Origin: Rhabdophis nuchalis
Lineage: Eukaryota > Chordata > Lepidosauria > Squamata > Natricidae
Direction: 5' to 3'
DNA: 64,000 nucleotides
NCBI GenBank assembly: GCA_039707465.1
Contig: CM077649.1
Coordinates: 15,290,501-15,354,500, forward strand
Numbering within the stretch: position 1 is the first letter of the stretch; every line of letters begins with the position of its first letter. A program made the position numbers and the translations under genes. Positions 42,559 through 53,851 of this stretch are shown piece after piece. A model generated the notes under the pieces. The model ran no database searches, was not told where the DNA came from, and saw only the letters and a program-made list of their open reading frames with translations.

Positions 42559-44390
42559 CCTGATTTGATGGGTCTTGTTTTATCCTTGAGGAATCGGCCA
42601 TATCTTACCTCACCTTGTTTAGAAAATCCCATCCCCGATTTGTAGAAGCGCAGGTGTAAAAGAGTATGCCCTAATAAAATACTAGGATTGTAGTTTGTTT
42701 CACTTATACAGCTTCCAATTCTATGTAATATAGTCAAAGATGATATTCTATGCAATTATTTGGTTCTGAAATTACTGTAAAGACTAGAGTTTTTAAAGTA
42801 TTTATCTGGAAGAAAGTCCCTTTGAACTCAGTAAGACCTGTCATGGACTAATTTGGACTGCTTTCAACAACCTAAACTTTAAGTAGGGTTGTGCTAAAAA
42901 AAAATTCTGTCTATTTGATGGATTAAGATAATAAGTGTATGAGCAAAATAAAGTTGGTACCCTGTTAAGTGTGCCTTGAGTACATGATAAAAAGCAGATA
43001 TATTATGCAATACATAGATCGTTTTCTGTGGTATGATTGAATCAACACAAGTATTACAATGAAACAAAATACATTCTGTAAGAATTATTGATACCATATT
43101 CCAGTTTTAACCATTTTTTAATGTTGCTCCTCTTAAATTACTTGCAAACTGCATAAACAAATCCTTCAAACATGAAAGAAAAAGCAAAGTAAAACTGAAC
43201 TATATTCCAACTGACTGCAGAACAGAAGGAATTCCCAACCAGATTCAGAGTGCTGATTTTGACTTTTCCAAACTTTTTACTACATGCCGCAGTGAAGGTA
43301 TATTGATGAAAATGGGTTACACCCATTTAAGCCACAACTACAAATACTTATAGCTGGCAGATTTGAGGGGTGGGGGGAAATAGGGAGGGAGGTTTTCTTT
43401 TTCTGCAGAAAGTGTCTTGACAAATTACTAAGAAGGCTCTGCTTCTTGTCCAGATTAATTTGGCCAATGCTACAAACATACAAAGAACCCAAATGTAGGG
43501 TTTCAATGAAGTTCCTATGAGAGTAACTGCTATTCTAGCCAGAGTTCAATTCATGGAATATGCCAAAATTTAAAAATAAATTTGAAATCATTTGCTGTTT
43601 AATTAGGATATTAGATGAATGTATAAAACTATTGGGGATAAAAGATGCTGCTACATTTAGATAAATAATATTTAATGTAACTAAATTGGGAAAATGGCAG
43701 TCCAGTTGCAGTTTTTTCAACACCCAGAAACTCTGTAAATGCTAATTTAAAATTTTATTTCACTAATCTTCTGAAATGAATATTTAACATTTATATTTGT
43801 TGGCACCAGCAATCAACCCTACACCAAGATATTTTTAAAACTTGTGCTATTTTAAGGCCTATTGAAAGATACCTTGTTATGTATTGCACAGCAACATACA
43901 ATACTTTAGTTGCCACTTTTGCAATAATCTTTTCAGAGATTAGAGTTTCCTGGCATTTTATATTAAATATTTTAACTTTGAATACCTAACTTGCTCAATT
44001 TTATCTTAAAAGTCTTCCAGTATCAGTACAAATATTTTGTGGGAGTGACAGGCTGCTATGATACCCACATGCTTGGATAAAACAAACATTGGCAATGTGA
44101 TCACCCTTTGGCATTTGCAAGTTTATTTAAAAGAAAACTAATTCCAGGAACTAAATATGAGACCTGTTTTTTTTTTCTATATACCTTATCTAATTTTTGA
44201 ATGTTATTTTAAAATGTTTTAAGTATAGTGACTCTACTGTGTGATTAAACTATGACTTAATCATATACTGTGTATTGAAAAGCATAGCTATGATTGCATA
44301 ATTTAAAAAAACATCATTGTCATTATGATGTAGAGATGGGCAATAGCGTACAGAAAATGAAGAGTATACTTTTAAATTAATCAAAAGCCC
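42559..44390. other. No recognised feature
   Basis: Long AT-rich stretch, presumably within C21orf62 intron 1, without recognised repeats or coding frames. Confidence 0.35.
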
Positions 44391-44399
44391 ATTTTACTC

Positions 44400-45040
44400 T
44401 TCCCCCACGGGTCAGGAAGGAGTGCCTATTTCGCCCCCAGGTTTCCGCCCCCAGCCATTCACCTCTGCCATCTCACCCCCGCTGTTAGGACCCTAGCTTT
44501 CTTGCTGACCAATGGGACCCTGCCTCTTTAGTCTCACACCCTTCCTCATGGGCTTTTGGGAGAAACACTGTTCACCGTGGGCTTTTGGGCTCAGGTGACA
44601 GTTCACCACCAGCCAATCAGAGGAAGGGAAGGGAGAAAAAGAGAGGAGGGGAGGGAGAAAGTGTTTGTGTGGAGTTTCCTCTCCAGGGGTTTATTTCCCC
44701 CAAATATTGGGGAATAGCTAATAAATCCTCTGCATTTCCCCCACCCCAAAATATTGGGGAATAGCTAATAAATCTTTTGCATTTCTCCCACCCCAAAATA
44801 TTGGGGAATAGCTAATAAATCTTTTGCATTTCTCCCACCCCAAAATATTGGGGAATAGCTAATAAATCTTTTGCATTTCTCCCACCCCAAAATATTGGGG
44901 AATAGCTAATAAATCTTTTGCATTTCTCCCACCCCAAAACATCTATTCCCCAATATTTTGGGGTGGGGGAAAGCAAAGGATTTATTAGCTATTCCCCAAT
45001 ATTTTGGGGTGGGGGAAATGCAACAGATTTATTATCTAAG
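44400..45040. repeat. Element with a 47-bp bidirectional tandem repeat
   Basis: A GC-rich leader with two CCAAT words (near 44510 and 44612) is followed by direct repeat units. Units start at 44704, 44751, 44798, 44845 and 44892 (atattggggaatagctaataaatc...). Two units follow in inverted orientation (about 44945-45040). Each unit contains aataaat. It could be the end of an LTR or DNA element; the family is unknown. Confidence 0.7.
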
Positions 45041-45504
45041 AGCTGCAAAATCTGCCTGCAGAAACAATGAAAGTCTATCTCATGAAAGCTTTTGGACCAG
45101 CCATCATCCATAAGTGGAAGATTACTCTCTCTGAAAAATCATTGTAATGGGAATAAGTTCTGATTACTAGAAATTTGCCTGTGGGGGGAAAAAAACACAG
45201 TTCCAAATATTTCAATCAAAAACATCAGGGATGTCACTGCTGTCGTAATTCAGTCACATATTTTTCAGTCACATAACTTTTCCAAGAATAGATGAAAAAT
45301 ATGGTAACAGAACGTTGCAACTGTTTTCCTTTAGAAAATGATTGGATGTATTACTACTTTTTTTTTTTTTTAAACCTGCTGTGTAGATAACTGGTCATTT
45401 TTTTCCTGGAAGGCTTTCTGTATTTTCTAAGGCTGGAGAATTCTACCAGTCACCAGCCTATGAGAAAATCAGTGCAACTACCATACTATTGATGAAAAAC
45501 TGAC
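45041..45504. other. No recognised feature
   Basis: AT-rich sequence. Nothing recognised. Confidence 0.4.
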
Positions 45505-45512
45505 GCCTGCAG

Positions 45513-45688
45513 CAGTGGTGGGTTTCAATTTATTTTACTACTGGTTCACTTGTGCATGCTCGCATGCTTGCACACTTGTGTGAAGCTTCTCCGCATGCAC
45601 AGAAATGTCTGGGTGGGTGGGCGGAGCCTCCGCCATTGCCACTACCAGTTCACCTGATCCTTGGTGAACCGGCAGAAACCCATCTCTG
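45513..45688. mobile_element. hAT MITE, short subfamily
   Basis: CAGTGGTGGGTTTCAA and CAGAAACCCATCTCTG ends with internal inverted ggttcac words. The flanks gcctgcag and gcctacag match at 7 of 8. Confidence 0.85.
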
Positions 45689-45736
45689 GCCTACAGTAGT
45701 GTTCACTGTTCCTTGCTCTGGGTCTGAAATTATATA

Positions 45737-46133
45737 CAATACAATACAATGCAATAGCAGAGTTGGAAGGGACCTTGTAGGTCTTCTAGTCCAACCAACC
45801 CCCTGCATGGGCAGGAGCCTTATACCATTTCAGACAAATGGCTGTCTAACATCTTTTTAAAGACTTCCAGGGTTGGGGCATTCACAACTTCTGGAGGCAA
45901 GCTGTTCCAGAGGTTAATTGTTCTAACTGTCAGGAAATTTCTCCTTAGTTCTAAGTTGCTTCTCTCCTTGATTAGTTTCCACCCATTGCTTCTTGTCCTG
46001 CCCCCCAGTGCCTTGGAGAATAGTTTGACTCCCTCTTCTTTGTGGCACCCTCTGAGATATCGGAACACTGCTATCATGTCTCCCCTGGTCCTTCTTTTCA
46101 TTAAACTAGACATACCCAGTTCCTGCAACCCTA
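45737..46133 (-). repeat. CR1 LINE 3' fragment
   Basis: Minus-strand CR1 with an ATTGT tail (45737-45757), conserved 3' UTR and ORF2 C-terminus open at 45820-46128. Confidence 0.9.
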
Positions 46134-46153
46134 TTACGCAGACCTTTGTAGAT

Positions 46154-46267
46154 CAGGGGTCTCCAACCTTTGCAACTTTAAGTCTGAAGGACTTCAGCTT
46201 TGCTGGCTGGAGAATTCTGGGAGTTGAAGTCCTTCAGACTTAAAGTTGCAAAGGTTGGAGACCCCTG
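46154..46267. mobile_element. Palindromic hAT MITE
   Basis: 114-bp palindrome with a perfect 8-bp duplication ttgtagat (46146-46153, 46268-46275). Confidence 0.95.
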
Positions 46268-46375
46268 TTGTAGATTATATCTTTATTACTGTATTTTTTC
46301 TTCAACTGTTTTTAGTGCATTATTTTTTCTTACATTCTGCCAGTCTGGAATGGAATAGCATAGAAATCTTAGTGA

Positions 46376-46378
46376 AAA

Positions 46379-46465
<87 letters not shown>

Positions 46466-46468
46466 ATC
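46376..46468. repeat. (AAAT)n microsatellite
   Basis: About 23 AAAT units. Confidence 0.95.
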
Positions 46469-46473
46469 TTATT

Positions 46474-47025
46474 TGTTTTTCAGTTCTGCTGAAGTGGCCA
46501 CATATAAGTAAGATACGTTTCACGATAAAAGAAAGTCAGTGAACATCTCTGAGCATTACCAGGAAAAAAGATATGCATCAAGCTGAACCTCAAGGAAAGT
46601 TCTGGAAATTTGGTTCCAGGCACATCTTTCATCTGAGTATTATATTTAAGCCAGCAAGAGAGTTATGCTGAAACCTACAAGGAAGGAATACAGGTCTGCA
46701 TTAATACTTGGACATATCCAGCTTTTTTTTATCCTTCCAACGATCTTTTGAATTAGATTGCTCTTTCCCTCAAATTTACAAAAGAGGAAACAAAACTAGA
46801 AGACAGTCCCGATAGAAGCAAAAACCAGAAAATGGGGAAATTCCAATAAAGAAATAAGAATGTCGACCTGGGTTTCATCCATTTCTGTTCTGTAAAGAGG
46901 GTAGAATATTTTCCAAGAACCAGTGATCCCAACTCTCAACCTTTTAATTGTGCCCCCACATGTAAATGGATGTTGTAGAAATCTTTGGGGCAAAACCTGT
47001 TTTCTGAATGAAATGTCCCCTCCAG
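46474..47025. other. Sequence upstream of the C21orf62 coding exon
   Basis: No repeat recognised. A plausible splice acceptor tcccctccag ends at 47025, 47 bp before the ATG, and would begin the coding exon at 47026. Confidence 0.35.
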
Positions 47026-47072
47026 TGATTTAAGTAAGTGAGGGTCCTAGAGCTATCGGCTCCACAAGAATT

Positions 47073-47717
47073 ATGTCTTTTTCAGCTCACAGGGTTAATC
47101 TCTTTTGGATTGGTCTCTTAAGCTTCTGTGTAAACAGTTCTGTGTGCAATGAAAAAAATAACACACTTATTTTTACCAAAGAAAATACCATTCGTAAGTG
47201 CATGTGTCCTGATAGTATTAATGACTGTGATTATAGCTTGGCAAATCTAATTTGTAACTGTATGACTCTTTTGCCCTATACAGTAGACAAAACCTACTAT
47301 AATAATTTGGTAATTTGGTTTACTGAAACTGATATGTTGAGAATCCTGTTAAATGTTACATCTGTGCACAATCTAAAACTTTCACTCTGTGGCACTATTC
47401 CTTTGACAACAAAATATTTGACTATTTGGGGATTACAAAAATTACAGATAAAAAGTGAGAACAATGGCCAATTAAAACAGCAAAGTTTAACCATCTCTAC
47501 TAACTGTGACAATGGAGCCCAAGGCAAGTTGATGTCATACAAACACAAAAACATGATTACTCATGTTGCTGTTTTAGACACATCCCTTTTCAGTGGAAGT
47601 GGCCCATTGAAAGCGTATAGTGTAGAAAATATTTCTAACATTTCAGACAATTTTCCACATTTGGACACTATTTTTACTCCAAGTAACCAAAGTTGTATCA
47701 TAACATTCATTTATTAG
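47073..47717 (+). CDS. EPCIP: C21orf62 / EPCIP homologue, exosomal polycystin-1-interacting protein
   Basis: A 214-residue single-exon reading frame, close to the roughly 219 residues of the human protein as remembered. The conserved blocks NTLIFTKENTIRKC, DCDYSLANL and NLKLSLC, and a terminal TFIY, line up with mammalian C21orf62 throughout. The ATG at 47073 places the first conserved block at the same distance as in human. Residues 8-19 form a hydrophobic signal-peptide core. The mature part is cysteine-rich with several N-glycosylation sequons (such as N29-N-T, NVT, NIS, NQS) and no further membrane segment, so it is probably secreted. The human protein is named for interaction with polycystin-1 in exosomes; its mechanism is poorly known. 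A tctttttcag acceptor at 47085 would remove the ATG, so the upstream acceptor at 47025 is preferred. A possible AATAAA lies at 47913-47918. The downstream neighbour PAXBP1 matches human synteny. Confidence 0.93.
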   Translation: MSFSAHRVNLFWIGLLSFCVNSSVCNEKNNTLIFTKENTIRKCMCPDSINDCDYSLANLICNCMTLLPYTVDKTYYNNLVIWFTETDMLRILLNVTSVHNLKLSLCGTIPLTTKYLTIWGLQKLQIKSENNGQLKQQSLTISTNCDNGAQGKLMSYKHKNMITHVAVLDTSLFSGSGPLKAYSVENISNISDNFPHLDTIFTPSNQSCIITFIY

Positions 47718-47784
47718 CACACAAATCTTGGCCGTTTCTATAATATAAACATTATAAATTGGGTCATCCTGATATAGTGTAGAA

Positions 47785-47853
47785 CAGGGGTCTCCCAGAC
47801 TTCTGGGAGCTGAAGTCCTTCAGACTTAAAGTTGCAAAGGTTGGAGACCCCTG
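47785..47853. mobile_element. Palindromic hAT MITE, internally deleted
   Basis: 69-bp element with CAGGGGTCTCC and GGAGACCCCTG ends, most of the left arm lost. Perfect 8-bp duplication gtgtagaa (47777-47784, 47854-47861). It lies 68 bp after the EPCIP stop, possibly in its 3' UTR. Confidence 0.9.
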
Positions 47854-47984
47854 GTGTAGAAGCTAAACGTCTGTCGCTCTTTATATTACAAAATAATAAT
47901 AACAGGGAGATGAATAAACTTTAGTCCTAATAGCCCCTATTTCAGTATAATCTACAGAATGCTATAGAATATTTTAGCTTAATT

Positions 47985-48246
47985 TAACCCCCAGAATAGC
48001 AATAGCACTTAGACTTATGCACTGCTTTATAGTGCTTTACAGTCCTTTCTAAACAGTTTAGAAAGGGCTGTAAAGATTGTTGCATGTTGCCTGCAACAAT
48101 CTGGGTTCTCATTTTACCGACCTTTGAAGGATGGAAGGCTGAGTCAACTTTGAGCCGGTAAGACTTGAACTGCCGAACTGCTGGCAGCCAGCAGTCAGCA
48201 GAAGTAGTCAGCAGTACTATGCTCTAACCACTGCACGACCACGGTT
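47985..48246 (-). repeat. tRNA-derived SINE
   Basis: The minus-strand head has an A box (gtgcagtggttagag) near 48225 and a degraded B box (gcagttcaagtct) near 48170. The body includes caacaatctgggttctcatttta and a tail with gcactta/ctattg words. The partial plus-strand copy at 54435 is the same family. Confidence 0.75.
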
Positions 48247-48394
48247 CTTATCAAGCCTTTAACTCTGATAAACAACAATAATCGTGTTATATTAATAATG
48301 GCTAATTTATTCCATGTAGGCATATGGAGTGTAATATTTAAATTCTTCTGAGAAATGTACCCTTCAAGTTGTATATAGCCTTTCTGATACTTTG

Positions 48395-48632
48395 TAAGTG
48401 TATCTTTGAGTTGATGTTGACTTCTGGCAATTATTCTGGCAACTACCTGTAGTTTTCTAGGCAAAATTTTGGAAGTGGCTTGCCATTGCCTTCTTCCTAG
48501 GACTGAAAGAGAGTGACTGACCCAACGTCATTCAGCCTTTTATGATCCTTTGTGTCTCAAGTCAGATTAGAACTCATAATGTTCCAGTTTCTAGTCTGGT
48601 GCCTTTAATCACGAAATTGGCACTCTATTTTT
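48395..48632 (-). repeat. tRNA-derived SINE, degraded
   Basis: The minus-strand head has ggcaccagactagaaactgg and a B box-like gagttctaatctgac. A ctaggaagaaggcaatggcaa body follows. Resembles squamate tRNA SINEs. Confidence 0.5.
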
Positions 48633-49467
48633 GTACAAGCCAAAAAATAAATTCTTCTGTTAAGCAGTTTCCTCATTGAGTCTGAATTGTTATACAGTAC
48701 AATTACAGAATAAGCCAGGCCATTATTCCATTATTTGAAACTGACTTTATATTGTACTTGTTCCAAACCTATTAATATTTGTAAGTCTGAGCAAAATAAG
48801 ACCCAATAGTTAGTGAAAGATATTCATGTTTGTTTGCCAGCTCATGAAGGCCAAGATTCATGTGTAGCCAAAAGCTTATTTATGTGAACTTAGTTTTCCT
48901 ATTTACCCTAATTTGATTTACTTTATGCTTAAAAAATCAATATATGTGATAGTAATTCCTAGCAAGTACCTTGTTCTGGAAAAAATATTCTAGTCCTGGA
49001 AAACACCTTTGATATATCAGGCGAGACTTAAAGGAAATCATCTAAAGATAAGTACACTGACCTAATACATCCTTTAAATTAGAGAATACTATCCCTAAAA
49101 ATGATTTTTTTTTTAAAAACCTCTGGATTTCAAAATTTCATCAGGTTTCATCGTACACTTTATAATGTAGATATTAAAATGTTGCTGCTTTATAGTATAG
49201 AAAGATACTCCAGAATCTTTTTATTCCTACCACATATATGCCACCGATATTTATTAAAATTTCATTCTAAATCACATAATTCTGAATTTATAAACATTCT
49301 TGAGAACATATCTGCAAAAAAAATGCATAAATCTGCTTTTGCATAATCGATTGTGTTGGCATATAATTAAAATGTTTGCATTAAAGATTAGTATTATTTA
49401 AACTGGAATTGACTAATAGCTTCTAAAATAATCTGAGTTAAAAGCTAGTATTGCCTGGGTGGGCATA
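48633..49467. other. No recognised feature
   Basis: AT-rich sequence. Nothing recognised. Confidence 0.4.
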
Positions 49468-49572
49468 TACCATCTTTTTTTAGTAAAAAACGCACCTCCC
49501 CACCCCCCAAAAGAGGGTGAAAATCTGGGTGCATCTTATACACTGAATACAACATTTTTGGCATTCCGAAAC

Positions 49573-49909
49573 TGTTGAGTCCTCGGCTTGCGACCGGTCC
49601 TCGACATACGACCGGCCGCAGGTCTTCCACTCTTTCCCTTAGGACCATAGCAACAGACAGTAACAAGTCTGTAACTGCCAGTCGCGTCTGATTGGCTCAG
49701 ACACGGCTGGCGGGAAACTAGGTCCTGGAGCATCCTGATTGGTTCCCCGTTTGACAGCTCGCGTATAAGTAGCTGTCAAACAGGGAGGCCCCTGTCTACC
49801 GCAGTTCTTTCGTTTGTAAATAGTTCCGCGTCTTTTGCCTGTTGCCAATAAACGGCTTGTATTTTCAACTAGCCTGTGTCCGGACACCATCTCTACACAG
49901 AGTCTAACA
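49573..49909 (+). mobile_element. Solo LTR
   Basis: 337 bp starting TGTTGAGTCC and ending GTCTAACA, with a perfect 5-bp duplication gaaac (49568-49572, 49910-49914). A TATAAGTA box near 49764 and an AATAAA near 49848 have the right order for promoter and polyadenylation. The ends resemble the Gypsy LTR ends at 10445. A solo LTR is left by recombination between the two LTRs of a full element. Confidence 0.9.
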
Positions 49910-49996
49910 GAAACCCTATCCCCTTTGCAAAAATGGACATGCAGAGGGTTTGGGAGGCTTGGAAAGTGCTCCTGGGGGCTGGAGAGGGCCGTCCTG

Positions 49997-50052
49997 GGTC
50001 CTTTTGTAGGAGAAGGGCGGGGTATAAATGTAATAAAATAAATAAAATAATT
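49997..50052 (+). repeat. L2 LINE terminus fragment
   Basis: gtccttttgtaggagaaggg, gcggggtataaatg and an AATAAA-type tail. Confidence 0.6.
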
Positions 50053-50252
50053 TTTGCCCTCATTTTTGCCCCCCTCTCCAGCCTCCAGGAGCACTCCCAA
50101 AGCTCTGCATGCCCCATTTGGTGCAAAAAAACAAGGCCTGCAGAGAGTTTGGGAGGCCTGCAGAGTGCAAAAACTTTTTTAAAAAATTTACCTCTTCAAA
50201 ATCATGGTGCGTCTTATACTCTGGTGCGTCTTATAGTCCGAAAAATATGGTA

Positions 50253-50667
50253 AGTATATAATGAACCCTCTTACTTTTACTACAATCCCACCCTATCTTC
50301 TAAAAACATTCATTTTCCCAATGAAATCCATTGTCAGAAAAGATACCGTGTTAAGTACAATGCAAGTCATTAGAACTTTCTAAGTGTAAGTACCATATTT
50401 AATCCCACATAAAATATTCAGATCATATGTTACAGATGCAATTTTTGCAAAGGATCCCAAAATGATATGTTCCTTATTCCTGTGTATCAATATATCAAGT
50501 CCACTTTTCAGTCAACCACATTAAAAATCTTTCTAATCAATATGCAAGTTGAGAGTGTTACATGTGGTCTCCAGCCTGTCTTAGATCACAAAATGATATA
50601 TATTTTTAATGCCAGGAAATATATTGGAGTAATAACTAGAAAAATTAAGGTAATGCTTTATTATTAA
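50253..50667. other. No recognised feature
   Basis: AT-rich sequence. Nothing recognised. Confidence 0.4.
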
Positions 50668-50888
50668 GCCGGCCTGGCTTAATTTTAATGGGTATAGTTT
50701 TTAATTGATTTTAACCTTTTTAATTCAAATTTTTAGCACAGAACCCCAAATTTAATTCTATTTTAAAATGTTATTTATTGTATTGTTTTTATATATGTTT
50801 TATATTTCTGTGCACCGCCCTGAGTCCCCTCGGGGAGATAGGGCGGTATACAAATTTGAAAAATAAAATAAAATAAATAAATATTTAT
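50668..50888 (+). repeat. L2 LINE 3' end
   Basis: Starts at the ORF2 end (gccggcctggcttaa) and shows the hairpin ccgccctgagtcccctcggg. AAAT tail. Confidence 0.85.
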
Positions 50889-51171
50889 TTGCTGAAGTTT
50901 ACTTAACTAATTCATTTGAATTGGGGGAGGGGGAAACTAGTAAAAACCCAGAAAGCAGGAAACATCCAAATAGTTAGAATTATTGCAGACAGTTGGGTGA
51001 TAATTGTTACTGAAAGACACTGACATTTTAAAAAGGCATAAATAAATCCCGTAATAAGGGGGGAAATGACTCATTTATTTTGTAGCTATGTGCATAACTT
51101 ATATTTCCCAGAAAAATGTCAAGAGCTACTGGAATAGGAGCAATGCTGTTGACTCAACAGCAGCAACTACT
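50889..51171. other. No recognised feature
   Basis: AT-rich spacer. Nothing recognised. Confidence 0.4.
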
Positions 51172-51414
51172 GTGTTTCCCCAAAAATAAGAGATGGTCTT
51201 ATTTTCTTTTGAACCCCGAAATAAGCACTTGGCCTTATTTTTGGGGAGATCTTATTATTTTTGAGGTGCAGGAGGCAATGAGCATTGTCACCTCATGGCT
51301 GCTGCTATGTAGCAATATTTTACTTTAGGGGGCGGGCTTATTTGAGCACATGCGCTCAAAAGCCCGATTGGGCTTATTATCCGGGGAGGTCTTATTTTCG
51401 GGGAAACAGGGTCT
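51172..51414. mobile_element. DNA-transposon MITE (GTTTCCCC..AAATAAGA termini)
   Basis: Left ctgtgtttccccaaaaataa and right ttattttcggggaaacagg are inverted repeats. The internal ccttatttttggggag is related. The target duplication was not resolved. Confidence 0.7.
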
Positions 51415-52072
51415 GAGAGGGATCTTGGAATTGTAATCAATAATCCCTTTCACATGAGCCAGCAGTGTGCTGCAGCCACCGAAAAAGCCAGTGCAATCCT
51501 AGATTATAATTAACACAGGGATAGAATCAAAATCATGTGAATTGTTAGTACTGCTTTATAAGACTTTGGTAAGACCACACTTGGAAGACTGCATCTAATT
51601 TTGGTCACCACAATATTAAAAATATGTTGAAAGAGTGCAGGGAACAACAACAATGATGATTAGGGGGCTGGAAGCTAAAACATATGAAAAACAGTTGCAG
51701 GAATTGAGTATGTCTAGTCTACTGAAAAGAAGGACTAGGGGTGACATGATACCAGCATTCCAATATTTGAGCGGCTGCCACAAAGAAGAAAGGGTCAACC
51801 AATTTTCCAAAGCACCAGAAGGCAAGTGAAAAAGCAATGGATAGAAAATAATCAGGGAGAGAAGCAACCTAGAAATAAGGAGGAATTTTCTGATAGTGAG
51901 AACAATAAACCAGTGGAACAGCTTGCCTTCAGAAGTTGTGGGTGCTTTGCGACTGGAAGCTTTTAAAAAGAGACCGGACAGTAATTTGTCTGAAATTGTT
52001 TAGTGTCATCTGCTTGAGCAGGAGGTTGAATTAGAAGACCTCCAAGGTCCCTTCCAACTCTGTTATTCTTTC
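51415..52072 (+). repeat. CR1 LINE fragment, older copy
   Basis: ctgagagggatcttggaatt begins an ORF2 C-terminal region typical of CR1 and continues to the 3' UTR (cctccaaggtcccttccaac). Several stops and frameshifts are present and there is no clear tail. Confidence 0.85.
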
Positions 52073-52318
52073 TTAATGCATTACATTCAAGTATTTTTGT
52101 ACTGATTACAGATAGAAGCACAGAGAAAACAATCCTATTTTAAAATTAAGAATACATTTTGAATTATGATTTAGATATGTAATGATCTGAAAATCAGAAA
52201 TTAGATTTTATACCACTAATTCTTTCAAAAATAATGTAAACAAATAAGAACGAGCAACGTTATTAGAAAAAGTTTAAATATTTTAATCATCATCATCATT
52301 TGTGAATGATTGGTTTTT
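52073..52318. other. No recognised feature
   Basis: AT-rich spacer. Nothing recognised. Confidence 0.4.
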
Positions 52319-52396
52319 TTATTATTTTGTTGTACCTTGCCCAGAGTCACTTCTTTTGTGAGATGGACACCTACATAAATTTGAAAAATAAATAAA
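52319..52396 (+). repeat. Old L2/CR1-like LINE terminus
   Basis: gttgtaccttgcccagagtc, cttttgtgagatgg and aataaataaa, an ancient LINE 3' end. Confidence 0.4.
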
Positions 52397-52553
52397 CACC
52401 AAAGAAGTATTCCATATCTTGCTCAACTTTTAAAGAAAGGATACCTTAAACTCATTTTATGTAATATAGTATGCTTACTTTAGTTATATGCATAGGTAAA
52501 AAGGCAACGCTTGTGTATAACATGAATATATGAATTGTATTTCCATGATTAAG

Positions 52554-52916
52554 ATACAATACAATACAATACAATAGCAGAGTTGGAAGGGACCTTGTAG
52601 GTCTTCTAGTCCAACCCCCTGCATGGGCAGGAACCTTATACCATTTCAGACAAATGGCTGTCTAACATCTTTTTAAAGACTTCCAGGGTTGGGGCATTCA
52701 CAACTGCTGGAGGCAAGCTGTTCCAGAGGTTAATTGTTCTTACTGTTAGGAAATTTCTCCTTAGTTCTAAGTTGCTTCTCTCCTTGGTTAGTTTCCACCC
52801 ATTGCTCCTTGTCCTGCCCCCAGGTGCCTTGGAGAAAAGTTTGACTCCCTCTTCTTTGTGGCACCCTCTGAGATATCGGAACACTGCTATCGTGTCTCCC
52901 CTGGTCCTTCTCTTAA
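52554..52916 (-). repeat. CR1 LINE 3' fragment
   Basis: Minus-strand CR1 with an ATTGT tail (52554-52575). The ORF2 C-terminus is open at 52636-52884. Nearly identical to the 58 kb copy (both have the PPAVV variant). Confidence 0.9.
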
Positions 52917-52984
52917 ATGTATATGTGTGCCATATTTGACAGATTTATTAACTGTATGCAAAGGAGTTTGTTAATGTTACATGA

Positions 52985-53757
52985 GTTTTTTCAAGATGGC
53001 GGCGCACTTAGGCGCAGCGGCTTTGAGCTCCTGGTGTCACAGCAGAGTTAGACAAAAACTAGTCTATACCCACAGGGAGTTATTAAATCATTATTAACTT
53101 ATTATTAAAGATAAAGATCTTCTAGTCGACTTGATATTACCAGCGACTTCCAGCAGTCTCATAATATACCGAGTGACACAGTAAGACTGCCAGGCTCTCC
53201 ATGGATCATCGTTTGGCCTAGGAGGCAGCGAAGGGAGCCGGAGCGGAGGCGGGGATGCAGAGCAGGTTTGCTAGTTCGATTATGGAAGCAGCCTCACAGA
53301 CCAGCATTGCCAAGCATTTCTTAACCAACTCTGGATCCTTTGTCCACAAAACCGATGAACTGGAGCTATGGATGGCAGCGAATGGGCTCATTGGTGACTG
53401 CTGTGTGATGATCATCACAGAGACCTGGCTTCATCCACTTGTACCGGATGCGTCTGTGGAGCTAACTAGCGGCACCACACACCGCTTTGACAGAGACAAC
53501 AACTCTGGTGGAAGCAAGGGTGGAGGACTGTGTATTTACACCCATGATAACTGGTGTACTAGCGGTGGAGTTGCTTGTGCGCACTGTTCTGCAGACGTGG
53601 AATTCCCAACTGTCATTTGTCGGCCATTTTAACTGCCTGGAGAGATTTCTGTTATAATTGTCTCTGCTGTCTGTATTCCACCTGATGTAAATGTTAGCAC
53701 AACGCTCAAACCAATTTCATTGTAATTTTATTTTATTTTATTACAATGACAATAAAG

Positions 53758-53850
<93 letters not shown>
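52985..53850 (+). mobile_element. Internally deleted Rex1/L2-type LINE
   Basis: Begins ttttttcaagatggcggcgc, a YY1-like 5' end. A 5' UTR and the start of an endonuclease frame follow (53255-53632; ITETWLHPLVPDAS, GGGLCIYTHDNW). At about 53711 the sequence jumps to the 3' end (caatttcattgtaatttt, acaatgacaataaag). It closes with a long (ATT)n tail (53759-53850). All reverse transcriptase coding is missing. Confidence 0.7.

Positions 53851-53851
<1 letters not shown>

Larger units (their letters stand above)
49468..50252. mobile_element. DNA-transposon MITE carrying a solo LTR and an L2 scrap
   Basis: The ends taccatcttttttt...acgcacc and ggtgcgtcttatagtccg...atggta are inverted relatives of the common ATAAGACGCACC terminus. 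The interior is interrupted by a solo LTR (49573-49909) and an L2 3' piece (49997-50052). The superfamily is not certain. Confidence 0.6.

Noticed and set aside
47073..47085. Splice acceptor tctttttcag at the start of C21orf62
   Set aside because: Using it would remove the ATG that aligns with the mammalian start. The acceptor at 47025 keeps the start.
53255..53632. A host gene of 125 codons
   Set aside because: The frame contains LINE endonuclease motifs and is bounded by a LINE 5' UTR and 3' end.
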